Positions 21,113-35,889 of a stretch of 64,000 bases of DNA are shown here, in pieces (positions within the stretch are counted from its first letter, which is position 1; every line of letters starts with the position of its first letter). The stretch covers positions 3,906,001 to 3,970,000 of the forward strand of contig JACONQ010000001.1 in the NCBI GenBank assembly GCA_014281115.1, written 5' to 3'. Position numbers and translations under genes: made by a program. The notes beneath the pieces are model-generated. The model was given only the letters and a program-made list of their open reading frames with translations. It did not search any database and was not told where the DNA came from. Source of the DNA: Laburnicola sp. R22_1 (Eukaryota; Ascomycota; Dothideomycetes; Pleosporales; Didymosphaeriaceae).

Positions 21113-23240
21113 ATGAGAGTCTCCAGAGCTACCAATGCCGCGGCCTTGCTTGCCATTGCGCCGCTGGCAACTGCACTGTATGAGAATGGATCTGTAATTG
21201 CGCCCTGCGACTCGCCAATCTACTGCTACGGAGCCATCCTGCGCGAGATTGAGCTCGCGCGGCCGTTTGCCGACTCCAAGACCTTCGTGGACCTGTGAGT
21301 AGGCAAGCCATTGGAACGTACGGCAACCGCTTACCACAGCACGTGGAAACAGACCAACGATTCGACCCCTCAATGAAGTCATTGAGGCCTTCAACCAGCT
21401 CGAGAAGCCAATTCAGAACAACACCGCTCTGAATGCTTTCTTGACGACGTATTTTGGGGAGGCGGGTAGTGAGCTCGAAGAGGTCCCAAACGACCAATTG
21501 GAGACACAGCCAGACTTCTTGGGCAATGTCAACTGCTCTGCCATTGCCAACTTCACAAGTCAAGTCATTGACATCTGGCCTGACCTGACTAGGCGCTATG
21601 CCGGGCCCAGCAACTGCAGCGAATGCGTCAACTCGTTCATTCCCATCAACAGAACCTTTGTTGTTGCGGGAGGTCGCTTCCGCGAGCCATATTACTGGGA
21701 TTCGTTCTGGATTATCGAGGGCCTTTTGCGGACCAAGGGTTCGTTCACGCAAATCGCCCAGAACATCATCGAGAACTTTCTGGACCTGGTGGAGACGATT
21801 GGTTTCGTTCCGAACGGTGCTCGCCGCTACTATCTCAATCGATCACAGCCTCCTCTACTTACCCAGATGGTGCGCATTTACGTAGAATACACGCAGAATT
21901 ACACCATTCTAGAGCGTGCACTACCATTACTGGAGAAAGAGCACAACTTCTGGATCAACAACCGCACTGTGACTCTCGAGCGCGCTGGCAGGAACTACAG
22001 TCTTGTAAGTCGACGTCGTGGCCGACTAAGACACATTCACTAACGGTCACAGAACCACTACGCTGTTTCGAACACCCAGCCGCGACCGGAATCTTTCTAC
22101 GAAGACTATGTGACCGCAAACAATGCGTCTTATTACAACGAGGAAGGCGAGATCTTCAATGCTTCGAGGGCCCTGACCGAAGAACAAAAGGCTCAGCTAT
22201 ATGCCAACTTGGCCTCTGGTGCTGAGAGTGGATGGGACTACTCTGCACGCTGGATTGCCAACCCGTCTGATAGTGTCTCGGAGACCTTCTTCCCTCTGCG
22301 ATCCTTGAACACTGTCAACATTCTTCCCGTGGATCTCAATTCGATCTTGTATTCCAACGAGGTTGCCATCGCAGACTTCCATCGTCAGCAGGGCAACTAC
22401 ACGGCAGCTGCTGCATGGGCGAATCAAGCTGCAGAGCGCAGCGAGGCGATGACTGCGCTGCTCTGGGATGCGGAGCACTACAGTTACTTTGACTACAACA
22501 TGACATCTGGCGCGAAGAACGTCTACATCATCGCGGACAATACGACTGTCCGTGACGATAGTCCGGGTGCGCCAGCTGGCCAGCAAGTCTTTTTCCACTT
22601 GGCGCAATTCTACCCGTTCTGGACGGGAGCCGCACCCGAGTCGATCAAGAACGACCCGTCCGCCCTGCGTCGCGTCTACGCTCGCATCGAAGAGTTGCTC
22701 GACGACAGACCGGGAGCGATCGCCTCGTCGAACATCCAAACAGGCCAGCAGTGGGACGAGCCCAATGTTTGGCCGCCACTCATGCACATTCTCATGCAAG
22801 GCCTCCTCAACACGCCGCTCGACTCTGCCACGGAGAACAAGCAGACAACTGAGGACTATATATGGACGCAGGACCTCGCGCTTCGCCTTGCGCAGCGCTA
22901 CGTCGACTCTGCCTTCTGCACGTGGCGCGTCACTGGCGGTTCTACGCCCGACTACCCGCAACCCGAGGACGCGGAAGGGAACGGTACCATGTTCGAAAAA
23001 TACTCGGATGCCGCCATCAACGCGGCCGGTGGCGGTGGAGAGTACGAGGTGGTGGAGGGTTTTGGATGGTCGAACGGAGTGCTGATCTGGGCCGTGGACA
23101 AGTTCGCACAGCACTTGAAGACACCGGATTGCGGCAACATCACTGCGGCGGATATCTCGACGAAGCGGAAGCGGAGTGCTGTAGAGCTCGAGGCGCGTGA
23201 TGCGAGATGGGTGAAGAAGTTTAATAAGAGGTCCACTTGA
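21113..23240 (+). CDS. Secreted GH37 trehalase
   Basis: Exons 21113-21294, 21353-22004 and 22053-23240 give 673 residues. Trehalase hydrolyses alpha,alpha-trehalose to two glucoses. Both GH37 signatures are present: GGRFREPYYWDSF at about residue 167 and QQWDEPNVWPP at about residue 510. The glycine-rich GGGGEY and the EGFGWSNGV segment near the end are also typical. An N-terminal signal peptide (MRVSRATNAAALLAIAPLATALYE) and many N-x-S/T sites indicate an extracellular or wall enzyme. It lacks the N-terminal regulatory domain of cytosolic neutral trehalase. Intron positions are supported by FVDLPTIRPLNEV and YSLNHYAV reading across the joins. The basic C-terminal tail (KRKRS) is unusual for the family. 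Confidence 0.93.
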
Positions 23241-25521
<2,281 letters not shown>

Positions 25522-26078
25522 GCGGGGGAGTTGGGTATGATTTCATGATTGAATGGATATATAATGCAATGATCAATTTTTTTTAATGAGTTTTTAGAGA
25601 AGTGATGCTTGCGTTGTTGAGGGTGGTGGGGAGAGATAGATTGAGTTGACTATGAAATGATATGAAAGATCGAACGGATGAATGTTAGCTGTACCCAAAA
25701 GATCTTGTGGGGTTTGTTTTGGGGTAGAATTATCGTTCTTAAATGACAAAGGAGTACCCGTTTATGAGACAGCTTTATCTCTTGTATGTTAATTGTTCTA
25801 TTGGCTGTATCATGTTAAGTGGTGGTGATGGTGGTACTTGTGGTGAGCGATGACTTTACTCGTGAGAAAAGCACCAACGGTAAATAAAGGTCTAGCTGCA
25901 CAACCGCTGTATGACATTGTGTAAGGCTGATATCAGCTGATTCTAAAGAGGGGTTGAGCAACGTGCAACAGTGGTCGCTAAGCCTCGATAAGTGCAGCCC
26001 CCCGAAGCTGGGAAGCAAGTTTCCCTCCTAACAAACTTCTCTAGTCATTACCTTATCTCTCACTTCCTATTCCACCGA
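25522..26078. other. Intergenic, cutinase to LIM gene
   Basis: AT-rich 3' and upstream sequence with no recognised gene. Confidence 0.4.
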
Positions 26079-27689
26079 ATGGATCCGCTGAGTGTGGCAT
26101 CGTCGATCATTGCGATCTTGGGGATGACTGCCAAAATTGGGACTTGGTTGCATGGCACGATCTCTACAGTTAAAGATGCCCCGCAAGTTCTGACAGCGCT
26201 CCACTGCGAAGTTCGCGAGTTTCGCGCAGCCCTTGAGTTTCTTCAGAAACTGCTTGATAACCTCGCCTCTGCACCAGCGCACCGCACTGCGTTGATACAA
26301 GTGGACCACCTCATCGTCTCGCTGACAGAGTCGAAGTCGACTGTCTCTGAGCTGGAGACAGCGATTGCGCCGTTCACCACGCTTCAAGGCCAAAAACTTC
26401 CTTTCAAACTTCGACTGAAATGGGCCCGGGCAGAGGGAAACTGTGCCACGTTCGTGGAACGCCTACAGAGGCACAAAAGCACCATATCATTAATTCTCAA
26501 CATCGTACAGTGGTGAGTTGACTGCGCTGTGGTAATACAGTGAAACTGGGACCTTGGCTCACTAGACTACAGCTCCTCCGACCAAGACGCGAAGCATTAC
26601 CACATACACTTGAACAATAACATAGACCAAGTTGTAATGGGCGATCCGCAGATGTCTAACCTCCTTCGAAACTTCAAGGAAAGCTTCGACGTGCGAAGCA
26701 TCATGACGAGAAAATTCGAAGACCAAAGCTTCATCTCAGAAGCCGATGACGCGACGATCACGACAGCCCGCGCGCCAGAGAACAAAAGAGATTCGGTGAT
26801 GACCGCAGTACAAGTCCGATTCGCCTTTGACGAGGATCTTCAATCATCACGTGTATATCGCATGGCAACACGGGGCGATTGTGACCAGTCGTTGTTCAGC
26901 TCTGCCGTTCGGACACAGACGTGGTCCATATTTTCCGGTGTGTCTCTTGCCGACGTATCCGAAATCTCTGTAATCGCACTTCCATTGTACCCTGAGGATA
27001 TTGCGGCCCCTGGGCCCTACCGTTCTTTCGGCGAACCTAAAGAATCACTGAGGCGCAAGGTCACGGCAATATGGACACAAGCACAAAGAACCATCGGAGG
27101 AAGAGGCGCGCGACCAGCTCCAGTGATTGAACCCCGAAGGCAGGAATCAGATATGGCTGCAGATAACCCCGCCACGGAGATGATAAAGCTGCCGAAGTTC
27201 AAGTTGCACTTTGTACAGGCTATCGCCAGCGATATACAGAACGAGGGCCAGCAACTTGCTTCTCAGGAAAAGTTGCATGCTCACATGGGAGACACAGGGC
27301 CCTCGATATCGAATATAGCTCCGCTGAGTGCCCAAGTTGCCGTGGCTCGCGAGCTTGTTCATCGCACGGCTGCTCTTCTTGAGGGTGCAGATCCTTGTCC
27401 TGTCTCCACCGACATCAGCCAAGATATTGAAGCGGAAGTTATGCTGGAAATAGATGACCCTTGCAAATTTTGTGAAGATGTGGTAGAAGGCATGGCTGTG
27501 GAAATAGGTGAGTATCTTATGTACTTTGCCCAGCTAGGACCTGAAGCTAACAGTCCCCAAGCTGGGAACTTTTGGCACCTTGGTTGCTTTCGCTGTGTGG
27601 GATGTACATCTTTATTTGACTTCGATGCTAACTGGGTTCTTGTCGGGAATAGTTCACTTCTCTGCAAGAAATGCACGCCCAGGGTGTAA
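26079..27689 (+). CDS. STAND-type N-terminal domain plus LIM domain protein
   Basis: Exons 26079-26512, 26573-27507 and 27562-27689 give 498 residues. The N-terminus MDPLSVASSIIAILGMTAKI and the following helices match the fungal N-terminal domain that often starts STAND/NLR-like and heterokaryon-incompatibility proteins. No NACHT or repeat region follows; instead there is a ~230-residue region I do not recognise. The C-terminus is a complete LIM domain at residues 442-494: C-x2-C, 16 residues, H-x2-C-x2-C-x2-C, 19 residues, C-x2-C. LIM domains bind proteins through two zinc fingers. The 54-bp intron 27508-27561 lies inside the LIM, keeps frame and has no stop, so retention would add 18 residues and disturb the zinc spacing. 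Function unknown. Confidence 0.75.
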
Positions 27690-28163
27690 TGTCTCTAGAG
27701 AATTAGTGGAAGAGCTTGCTTTCCTTGCAGTTGACAAAAGAATTTGTGGCAGTTTTAGACGCATTGGCAGAGTGACATTAACTGACTGTTTCATGTTTTC
27801 GCGAGCTTGTTCGAGTAGCAAAAATCATGTAGGATGTCTTCAAAGTGAATTTCTTCCCCTACTAGTGCACAGCCTCGCGCACACACCTTCAAGCCTTAAG
27901 ACGTCAGTTTCGGCTTTCAGAAACAAACATCACTGCGATAGAGATGGTCAAACGATTGCTGGGATGGAAAACGGGAGATGTTGGTGGATCGACTCAAAAG
28001 AGTTATTTTGGGTTTGGCCCGAAGGCGCTCGGGCCACCGGCCCTTGGCCGCCCATCCCCGTCTGACTTTTCCAGCCTCTTTCATTCATCGAATTACATAT
28101 TGCTTTATTCTATCTCCCACCCTCTTTTTGTACATAGATCGATGACTGCATCAGTATTCGCTA
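27690..28163. other. Intergenic, LIM gene to LCCL gene
   Basis: The 3' tail of the LIM gene and the C/T-rich leader of the LCCL gene. No other gene recognised. Confidence 0.4.
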
Positions 28164-29996
28164 ATGGTTCTTGTTGCACGACATGCGGATCTGGCGGAGC
28201 AAGACGACGCGCTAGCCACGGGTGAACTGTACACCAACGAAGAGGCTCAGCTTTTACAGAGAGAAGAGTTCGATTTCGAAGACAATAGTGCAGCGCACGC
28301 TGGCTTTGCGCAACGACAGAAACCAGGCTTTTGGGGCCGGCTAAGCGGGCCCAGTCCGCCAAAGATTCAGACTATTCGACCGTTTTATCCTTCAGCTCAG
28401 CAGTCACTACCAGCTTTACTCAACCGTCGTGTCCGTGGACGCCATCGACAGAGGGCCCTCCTTGGTGGCATTTTAGCACTCTGGTTTATCGCTTTCATCA
28501 TCTCCTTAAGGTCTCAACTTCCTATCACGGACGGTACGGGCACAGCAGTGATTAATCTTGACTGCGTGGATACCCTTTGGAGACCGAAGAATGGCTGCGG
28601 TATTGATGGTGTCGACTGTCATCCATTCGACAATAGCTCCTTTGCTTTCCGGTGCCCAGCGAAATGCGGCAGCGTTCAGTTACTTAATCCGCATGCCGTT
28701 GGACCTTTGGACGTAAACTATCGTCCTTTGGTAGTTGGCCACGAAACATATCGTGGCGACAGCTTCTTATGCGGCTCTGCGCTCCACGCTGGTGTCATCG
28801 ACGACAGCAATGGCGGCTGTGGACGCATCACACTTTTGGGCCGCCATGACCATTTCTCCAGCCAGAATAGGCATGGCATTGATTCTATTCCGTTCGACTC
28901 TTATTTCCCTTTGGCTTTCGCAGTGTCGCCAGATCCGAGCTTTCGTTGTCCATCCGACCCTCGACAAACGTTACTTTATTTGAACGTATTCTTCACCGTC
29001 CTGCTTTCAGTCTTTGCGACTTCGCCCGCTGTCTTCTTTCCAATCTTCATCATTATATTTGCACATGTGGCCTTCGCCTCCGACCCCCCTTCGGCCTCCT
29101 ACCATAATATCACTGTCCTTCCAGACCATATATCGATGTTCGCCAAACGATTGCTTCCTGCGTTGTTCTGCGCCGTCATCATCTACCACACTACTGTCAA
29201 ACGCACTTTGTCGGGCTTGACAGCGCACGTGGAGAAGACTGTGTTCTGGCTGGGAGGCTTCTTCTTCGGTGCCTTGGCGAATTATACATTTGATTGGATC
29301 CCCCTTTCACGCCTTACCGCCCATGATCTTGAACAGCAGCCGGGTGCCAAACTCGCTCTGGCAGTGATCTTGATCATACTAGTTGTAATAATCGCCGGCC
29401 AGATCTATTATTTCTGGCTCGAGGGACGGCTTCCGCGGTACTTGGCCTTGTATGGGTTATTCATACTAGGCATACTGGTGTGCCTAATGGTCCCGGGGGT
29501 ATCGCTGCGCATTCACCATTACATTCTGGCTCTCCTGCTATTACCTGGTACGAGTCTACAGAATCGACCATCGTTGATTTATCAAGGCATATTGCTCGGT
29601 CTCTTCATCAACGGAATTGCACGCTGGGATTTTGACTCTATACTTCAGACGACGGATGCGCTTCGAGCAGATGGAAAGTTTGAGTCCGCGGTACCGCAAA
29701 CACTTGAACCAGTTATCTCTAGCACGGCTGGAAGTCTGACGGCCATCTTCTCGCTGGCGACGCCACCCCCAACTGTTGACGGATTCAGTGTACTGGTCAA
29801 CGATGTGGAGAGGGGTCGCGTATTCTTCAACGAGGGTGCCGAGGATGCCAAAACTTTTGAATGGAAGAGGGCGGTGGACCTGCAGCTGAATGAGTACATT
29901 CGGTTCGGTTTTGTTAAGAGTGGCCGAGCATTGGACTACACGGCGGCGGGAACGTTGTTTGGCAATGGGACATGGGCCGGGCCACGACACGAATAG
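28164..29996 (+). CDS. LCCL domain membrane protein
   Basis: A single-exon ORF of 610 residues. The N-terminal ~95 residues are cytosolic-like and polar. A first transmembrane helix (ALLGGILALWFIAFIISL) is followed by a luminal or extracellular LCCL domain at about residues 125-240, recognised by its paired cysteines and the conserved YRGDSFLCGSALHAG core. The C-terminal half has about seven more hydrophobic helices and a short lumenal-like tail. Proteins of this layout are common in filamentous ascomycetes; their role is not established. The start is the first methionine of the long frame; an upstream exon cannot be excluded. Confidence 0.85.
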   Translation: MVLVARHADLAEQDDALATGELYTNEEAQLLQREEFDFEDNSAAHAGFAQRQKPGFWGRLSGPSPPKIQTIRPFYPSAQQSLPALLNRRVRGRHRQRALLGGILALWFIAFIISLRSQLPITDGTGTAVINLDCVDTLWRPKNGCGIDGVDCHPFDNSSFAFRCPAKCGSVQLLNPHAVGPLDVNYRPLVVGHETYRGDSFLCGSALHAGVIDDSNGGCGRITLLGRHDHFSSQNRHGIDSIPFDSYFPLAFAVSPDPSFRCPSDPRQTLLYLNVFFTVLLSVFATSPAVFFPIFIIIFAHVAFASDPPSASYHNITVLPDHISMFAKRLLPALFCAVIIYHTTVKRTLSGLTAHVEKTVFWLGGFFFGALANYTFDWIPLSRLTAHDLEQQPGAKLALAVILIILVVIIAGQIYYFWLEGRLPRYLALYGLFILGILVCLMVPGVSLRIHHYILALLLLPGTSLQNRPSLIYQGILLGLFINGIARWDFDSILQTTDALRADGKFESAVPQTLEPVISSTAGSLTAIFSLATPPPTVDGFSVLVNDVERGRVFFNEGAEDAKTFEWKRAVDLQLNEYIRFGFVKSGRALDYTAAGTLFGNGTWAGPRHE

Positions 29997-31053
29997 CGAC
30001 CATGCATTTCAAGAGTTAGAGTACCATCGCCATACAACTGGCGAATATCACGGCAGTGTAATATTGTTGCGGCGTCGTTCGCTGGCGCCCGGTCAGCTAT
30101 TTCCTTTGGCTCCCGTGTTATTCGCAGTACTACACCCATCGTGGTCTTATATGTCGCTATCAATAGGGCCAACATTAACAAGACTGAGAGCCCTGTTTTT
30201 TCGTACGCATTTCGAAGCTCATGATATAATTCCAAGACGAGCTTCGCATGCTTCTTGGCGCACGGAATGACACTGCAAAACAGGTAAGACTACTAAAAAG
30301 ATGATCAAAGAAGAGGCGTACGAAGTGCGCGTTGGACACATTCTGCGTACGTACGCACACAAGAGCTGAAAATCTGACATGCAGGCCGTGTAGTGTAGGC
30401 GTTACAACCAACATGTTTTTGTCGGTGGAGGGGCCGCGATATGTGACTCACAAGGAGCCGAACCAAAGTTCAAGTACCACAACTATACTTCCATCACATG
30501 CGACTCTTATACTTTGCCGGTGAGGGGAGCCGTTAGCAATATTTAAAAGCTGCTTGCGCGCAGACCGCCGTTCGTCCTTCCGGGCTCCCGGCCTCTCAAA
30601 CGAAGGCGATGGACGAAAAAAACAGCCCACGACCGTCCGAGTGGGACGATGAGACCACTGAGTGGGGGGAGCTGGGTCCAGGCACGAAGTTTATGTTCAG
30701 CTCTGCCAGCCCTAGGTAGGCGAAAAAACTATATCGCCAATCGGATGGGACGGATCTACCTCGATCGCAAAAGACAACATTGAAAATGCGCTCTCACCAT
30801 AGCTCATTATTGCGACTCAAGCAGCCTCCGAATGAGACTTTGCATTCGGTTCGTTTTGGGTTCTGTTTCCGGGCACATGTCAGCGCGCCTGCTCGTCCGC
30901 TACCTGGCCGAATCGATGGACTAAAACATAGTGGCCTCTGTAGTATGACATGCATGACAGCATAATTGGTTTTGGTACATAACAAAACGCTATGTTCTCA
31001 AACTTGCGGCCAGGCACTTTCGCGTTGCTGCAACCATCTGCTCATTGTTCGCC
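29997..31053. other. 1-kb intergenic region
   Basis: Lies between the LCCL gene and the ABC transporter pseudogene, both on the plus strand. Only short ORFs were seen. Confidence 0.4.
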
Positions 31054-34000
31054 ATGGACAATTCACATCCGAACGAAGAGGGCATTGTCCGCACGGCCTC
31101 GGGACGCGAAACATACGCACCTGATGGTCATCTGTCCAACTACGAAAGAAACTACGAGCCTACGACGACAGGCGAGAAGCCGTCACTAGCATCGCCGAAG
31201 TCGAGCAGCGAATCTTCTGTTGACGATTTTGTGCCACTCAGGACACCAAGAAAGTACGATGGCCCTTCAAACGAGTCAGACCTCACGCCAACAACCCTGA
31301 AACGGCGGAAAACTCAAGGGACTATTGACGATGCGAACCGAAACGAGCTCGCGGAGCTTTATACGACCCTCTCGCGGCGGCAATCGACCATGGCTGCCCC
31401 TGGCGACCCTTCGGTCGATCCCGCGAGCGAATCCTTCCAGCTGCCAAAGTTTCTCAAAATGTTCAGGAACCAACTCGAGGAGGTTGGCTACTCTAGGATG
31501 CAGGTTGGGATTGTATACAAGGACCTGAACGTGCACGGCAAGGCTGAAGCACTACAACTACAGAAGACGGTCGGTAATAGCTTCCTGGTTCAAGACTGGT
31601 TGAGTAGTAGCAAGAAGCAGCACAAGCACATTCTACACAACTTCGATGGCATAGTGAAGAGCGGTGAATTGCTTATTGTGCTTGGCCGGCCCGGCTCAGG
31701 GTGCAGCACGCTTCTGAAGACCATGTGCGGTGAGCTGCACGGGCTTGAGATGGGCAAGGAGTCGGTTGTACACTACAACGGCATACCCCAAAAACAGATG
31801 ATGAAGGAGTTCAAAGGGGAGACTATTTATAATCAGGAGGTCGACAAACACTTTTCCCATCTCACAGTCGGCCAGACACTCGAATTCGCAGCCGCTACAC
31901 GCACACCAACAGTACGAGCGCAAGATATGTGAAGCTCGTTGCACGCGTGGTCATGGCAGTTGTTGGGCTGAGTCACACCTACAATACAAAAGTGGGTAAC
32001 GACTTTGTTCGCGGCGTCTCGGGAGGAGAACGCAAGCGAGTCAGTATAGCAGAGATGATGCTGGCTGGCTCGCCCTTTGCCGCTTGGGATAACAGCACAC
32101 GAGGTCTCGATTCTGGTATGTTCTCTCACGGGTCGTTACACTTTACTGACTCCCTCCAGCCACGGCATTCAAGTTCATCAACACCCTACGCCTCGCTTCG
32201 GATTTTGGTGATAACGCGGCTGCCGTCGCCATCTACCAGGCTAGTCAAAGTATTTATGACGTCTTCGACAAAGCAACTATACTTTATGAGGGCAGATAAA
32301 TATACTTTGGACCTGCTGATGCCGCCAAGTCGTTCTTCGAGCGGCAAGGCTGGTACTGCCCGCCGCGCCAGACCACAGGAGATTTCCTCACCAGCGTGAC
32401 GAACCCGCAGGAGCGCAAAGCACGAGACGGCATGGAGAACAAGGTCCCTAGGACGCCCGAGGACTTCGAACGCTTTTGGCGAGGGTCTCCCGAATATGAG
32501 CAACTTCAAGCAGAGATCGAAGAGCACGAGAGAGAGTATCCGATAGACGAAGAGGGCCAGAGCGTTGCGCAGCTCCGCCAGCAGAAGAACTTCAAGCAGG
32601 CGAAGCGCGTCCGACCCGCATCGCCCATCTTGATCAGCATCCCAATGCAGGTTAAGCAATGCACTGTCCGCGCCTACCAACGCATATGGGGCGACATCTC
32701 AGCGACGGCTACGCAGGCTGCTCTCAACGTTATCATGGCGTTGATTGTCGGCACCATCTTCTTTGGCACCCCAGATACGACAGTCAGCTTCTTTTCGAAA
32801 GGCTTCGTTCTATTCCTTGCGATCCTTTTTAATGCTCTTACAGCCATTGCTGAGATTAACAGTCTCTACGCACAACGACCCATTGTTGAAAACATGCTAG
32901 CTATGCATTCTATCACCCCTTCGCCGAAGCCATGGCTGGCATCGTAGCCGATATACCGGTCAAATGTGTACAGGCTGTCTTCTTCAACATCATCCTCTAT
33001 TTCATGTCTGGACTGCGACGCGAGGCAGCACAGTTTTTCCTCTACTTTCTCATCACTTACATCTCAACATTTGTCATGTCAGCAGTCTTTCGGACGCTCG
33101 CCGCTGTTACCAAAACCATTTCACAAGCAATGGCTCTTGCGGGAGTATTGGTTCCTGCACTTGTTGGCTATTAAGTGTGTAATAATCGCAATATCTTGAA
33201 TAGCTCACTGATTTGTAGCAGTACCGGATTTGTTATTCCTGTTCCGAGTATGCATCCCTGGTTTGGCTGGATTAGATGGATTAACCCGATCTTCTACGCA
33301 TTCGAGATATTGATTGCCAACGAGTTCCACGGTCGCCAATTTCCCTGCGCGGAGATCATCCCGGCGTACACACCTCTCCAAGGCAACTCCTGGGTCTGTA
33401 ATGCCATTGGAGCCATCGCCGGCCAGTCCACAGTGAGCGGAGACGCATTCATCGAGACCAATTACCAATATTCATACCCCCATGTGTGGCGGAACTTCGG
33501 TATTCTTCTCGGGTTCCTCTTCTTCTTCATGTTCATCTACTTCGCTGCAGTGGAACTGAACTCTTCCACCTCCAGTACTGCGGAAGTGCTAGTGTTTCAG
33601 CGAGGTCATGTTCCAGCTTACATGCAAGGTGGTGGTAAGGGATTACAAGCCGATGTAGAGAAAGGCGGCGCGGCGGATGCCAACACAGCTGCTGGTGAGT
33701 CGGATCTCAACGCTGTGGAGCCTCAAAAAGATATCTTCACATGGCGCGATGTAACATATCATATCCAAATCAAGGGTGGAGAACGCCGCTTGCTTGACAA
33801 CGTGTCGGGCTTCGTAAAGCCAGGTACCCTCACTGCGCTCATGGGTGTAAGTGGGGCTGGAAAGACAACTCTGTTGGATGTTCTCGCACGACGGACTACC
33901 ATAGGCGTGGTTACGGGGAACATGTTTGTCAACGGAAAGCCTCTAGACGCGAGTTTCCAGCGCTCAACCGGCTGTGTCCAACAGCAAGGTCAGTATTTCG

Positions 34001-35889
34001 AATACATTCCCTATGTCTTTAGTCTAACCGCGGACAGATCTTCACCTTGAAACTGCTACTGTTCGTGAAAGTCTTCGGTTTAGCGCCATGCTGCGCCAAC
34101 CAAAGACTGTTAGCAAGCAGGAGAAGTACGACTATGTGGAGGATGTTATCAAGATGCTCAATATGGAGGACTTTGCCAATGCAGTCGTTGGAGTACCCGG
34201 TGAGGGGCTTAATGTGGAGCAGCGCAAGCTGTTGACCATTGGCGTCGAGCTGGCAGCCAAGCCAAAACTTTTACTTTTCCTCGACGAACCAACCAGTGGT
34301 CTCGACAGTCAGGTAAGCTCATGCAATATATTTGGAGAAGTCATCTCACTAACTTCAACGCAGAGCTCTTGGGCCATCTGCGCTTTCCTCCGCAAGATTG
34401 CCAGCGCAGGCCAAGCTGTCTTGTGCACTATCCATCAGCCTTCGGCTATTCTGTTCCAGGAGTTCGATCGTTTACTTTTCTTAGCTCGAGGAGGCAGAAC
34501 TGTATACTTTGGCGAAGTCGGCCAGAATTCTCGCAAGCTTCTTGATTACTTCGAGGGCAGCGGTGCCCGCAAATGCGGAGATGAGGAAAATCCCGCCGAG
34601 TACATGCTCGAAATCGTCAACGCTGGGAAGAATGATCAAGGAGAAGGTTGGCACGACGTTTGGAAAAAGAGCGCCATGCGTACCATAGTCGAGGAGGATA
34701 TTGACCGCATCCACGAAGAGACGAAGCATGAGGAGGTTGCTGGCTCAGACGATCCCACTGCAAAGTCGGAATTTGCTATGCCCTTTGTACACCAACTGGT
34801 CGAAGTCACTTACCGCGTCTTCCAGCAGTATTGGCGCATGCCCAGTTACATCTTCGCCAAATTCGGTCTCGGAATCGCCGCGGGCTTGTTCATCGGGTTT
34901 AGCTTTTTCCAGCCTGATTCTTCTCAGGCTGGTATGCAAATGATTCTATTTTCTGCTTTCATGCTTACCACCATCTTCACTACCCTCGTGCAACAAGTAA
35001 ATTTCCGACCCCAGCCACACGGCAGCGCACGTACTAAAAATCACAGATCCAACCGCTCTTCATCACACGACGAGAGCTCTACGAAGTCCGCGAACGCTCA
35101 GGCAAAGCCTATTCCTGGAAAGCCTTCCTAATCGCCAACATCGTCGTCGAAATCCCATACCAAATCCTAACCGGCATCCTCATCTGGGCCTGCTTCTACT
35201 ACCCCGTACTCGGCACGACCCAAAGCCCCACCCGCCAAGCGCTCATCCTCCTCTTCACAACCCAGCTCCTCATCTACGCCAGCTCCTTCGCGCAAATGAC
35301 CATCGCCGCGCTCCCCGACGCTCAAACCGCCTCCGGCATCGTCACCCTCCTCACCCTCATGAGCATCCTCTTCAACGGCGTCCTCCAACCCCCCGATGCC
35401 CTCCCCCGATTCTGGATCTTCATGTACCGCGTTTCCCCCTTCACGTACTGGATCGGCGGCATGACGTCCACGCTCCTCCACGGCCGCCCCGTCTCGTGCA
35501 CGCCGACGGAAACGTCGCGCTTTGATCCGCCCGCCGGCCAAACGTGCGGGCAGTACCTCGCTGACTACCTGCAGACGGCGCCGGGGGTGCTGCAGAATCC
35601 GCAGGGTTCGACCGACTGTCGGTATTGTCCGCTTCGTAGCTCGGATCAGTTTTTAGCCGCTTCGAATATCTTTTATGGAGAGAGGTGGCGTAATTTTGGG
35701 ATTGTTTGGGCGTATGTTGCGGTTGATGTTGCGGTGGCTGTGGGGACGTATTGGGCTTTTCGGGTCGCTGCGTGGGGGAAGGAGAAGGGGGGCAGTGGGA
35801 AGACTAGGAAGGGGAAGGAGAAGGGGGAGAAGGTTACGGAGAAGACGGCGCAGGAGGGGGCGGCGCCGCCTGATAGGGAGGAGGCTTGA
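31054..35889 (+). pseudogene. PDR-type ABC multidrug transporter, broken
   Basis: The order is that of full-size fungal PDR exporters: NBD1, membrane half, NBD2, membrane half. NBD1 has Walker A GRPGSGCSTL, signature [10 protein letters not shown] and the degenerate Walker [14 protein letters not shown]2 has GVSGAGKTT and [11 protein letters not shown]. Normal introns are 32116-32159, 33989-34037, 34313-34363 and 34997-35046. Four lesions lie in the first half: a small deletion with frameshift and TGA at 31927-31932; an in-frame TAA at 32297-32299; loss of one base at about 32891; and a donor reading TTAAGT instead of GTAAGT at 33171, which leaves an unspliced stop. NBD2 and the last membrane half are open, so decay looks recent. 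Such pumps export drugs and toxins; this copy should give no full-length product. Confidence 0.85.

Noticed and set aside
22197..23114. 305-residue ORF antisense to trehalase
   Set aside because: Shadow of the trehalase third exon, with no domain of its own.
31900..31960. Intron to explain the frame change in the ABC transporter
   Set aside because: The only GT..AG span here is about 22 bp, too short for a fungal intron. A deletion at the ATATG repeat explains it better.
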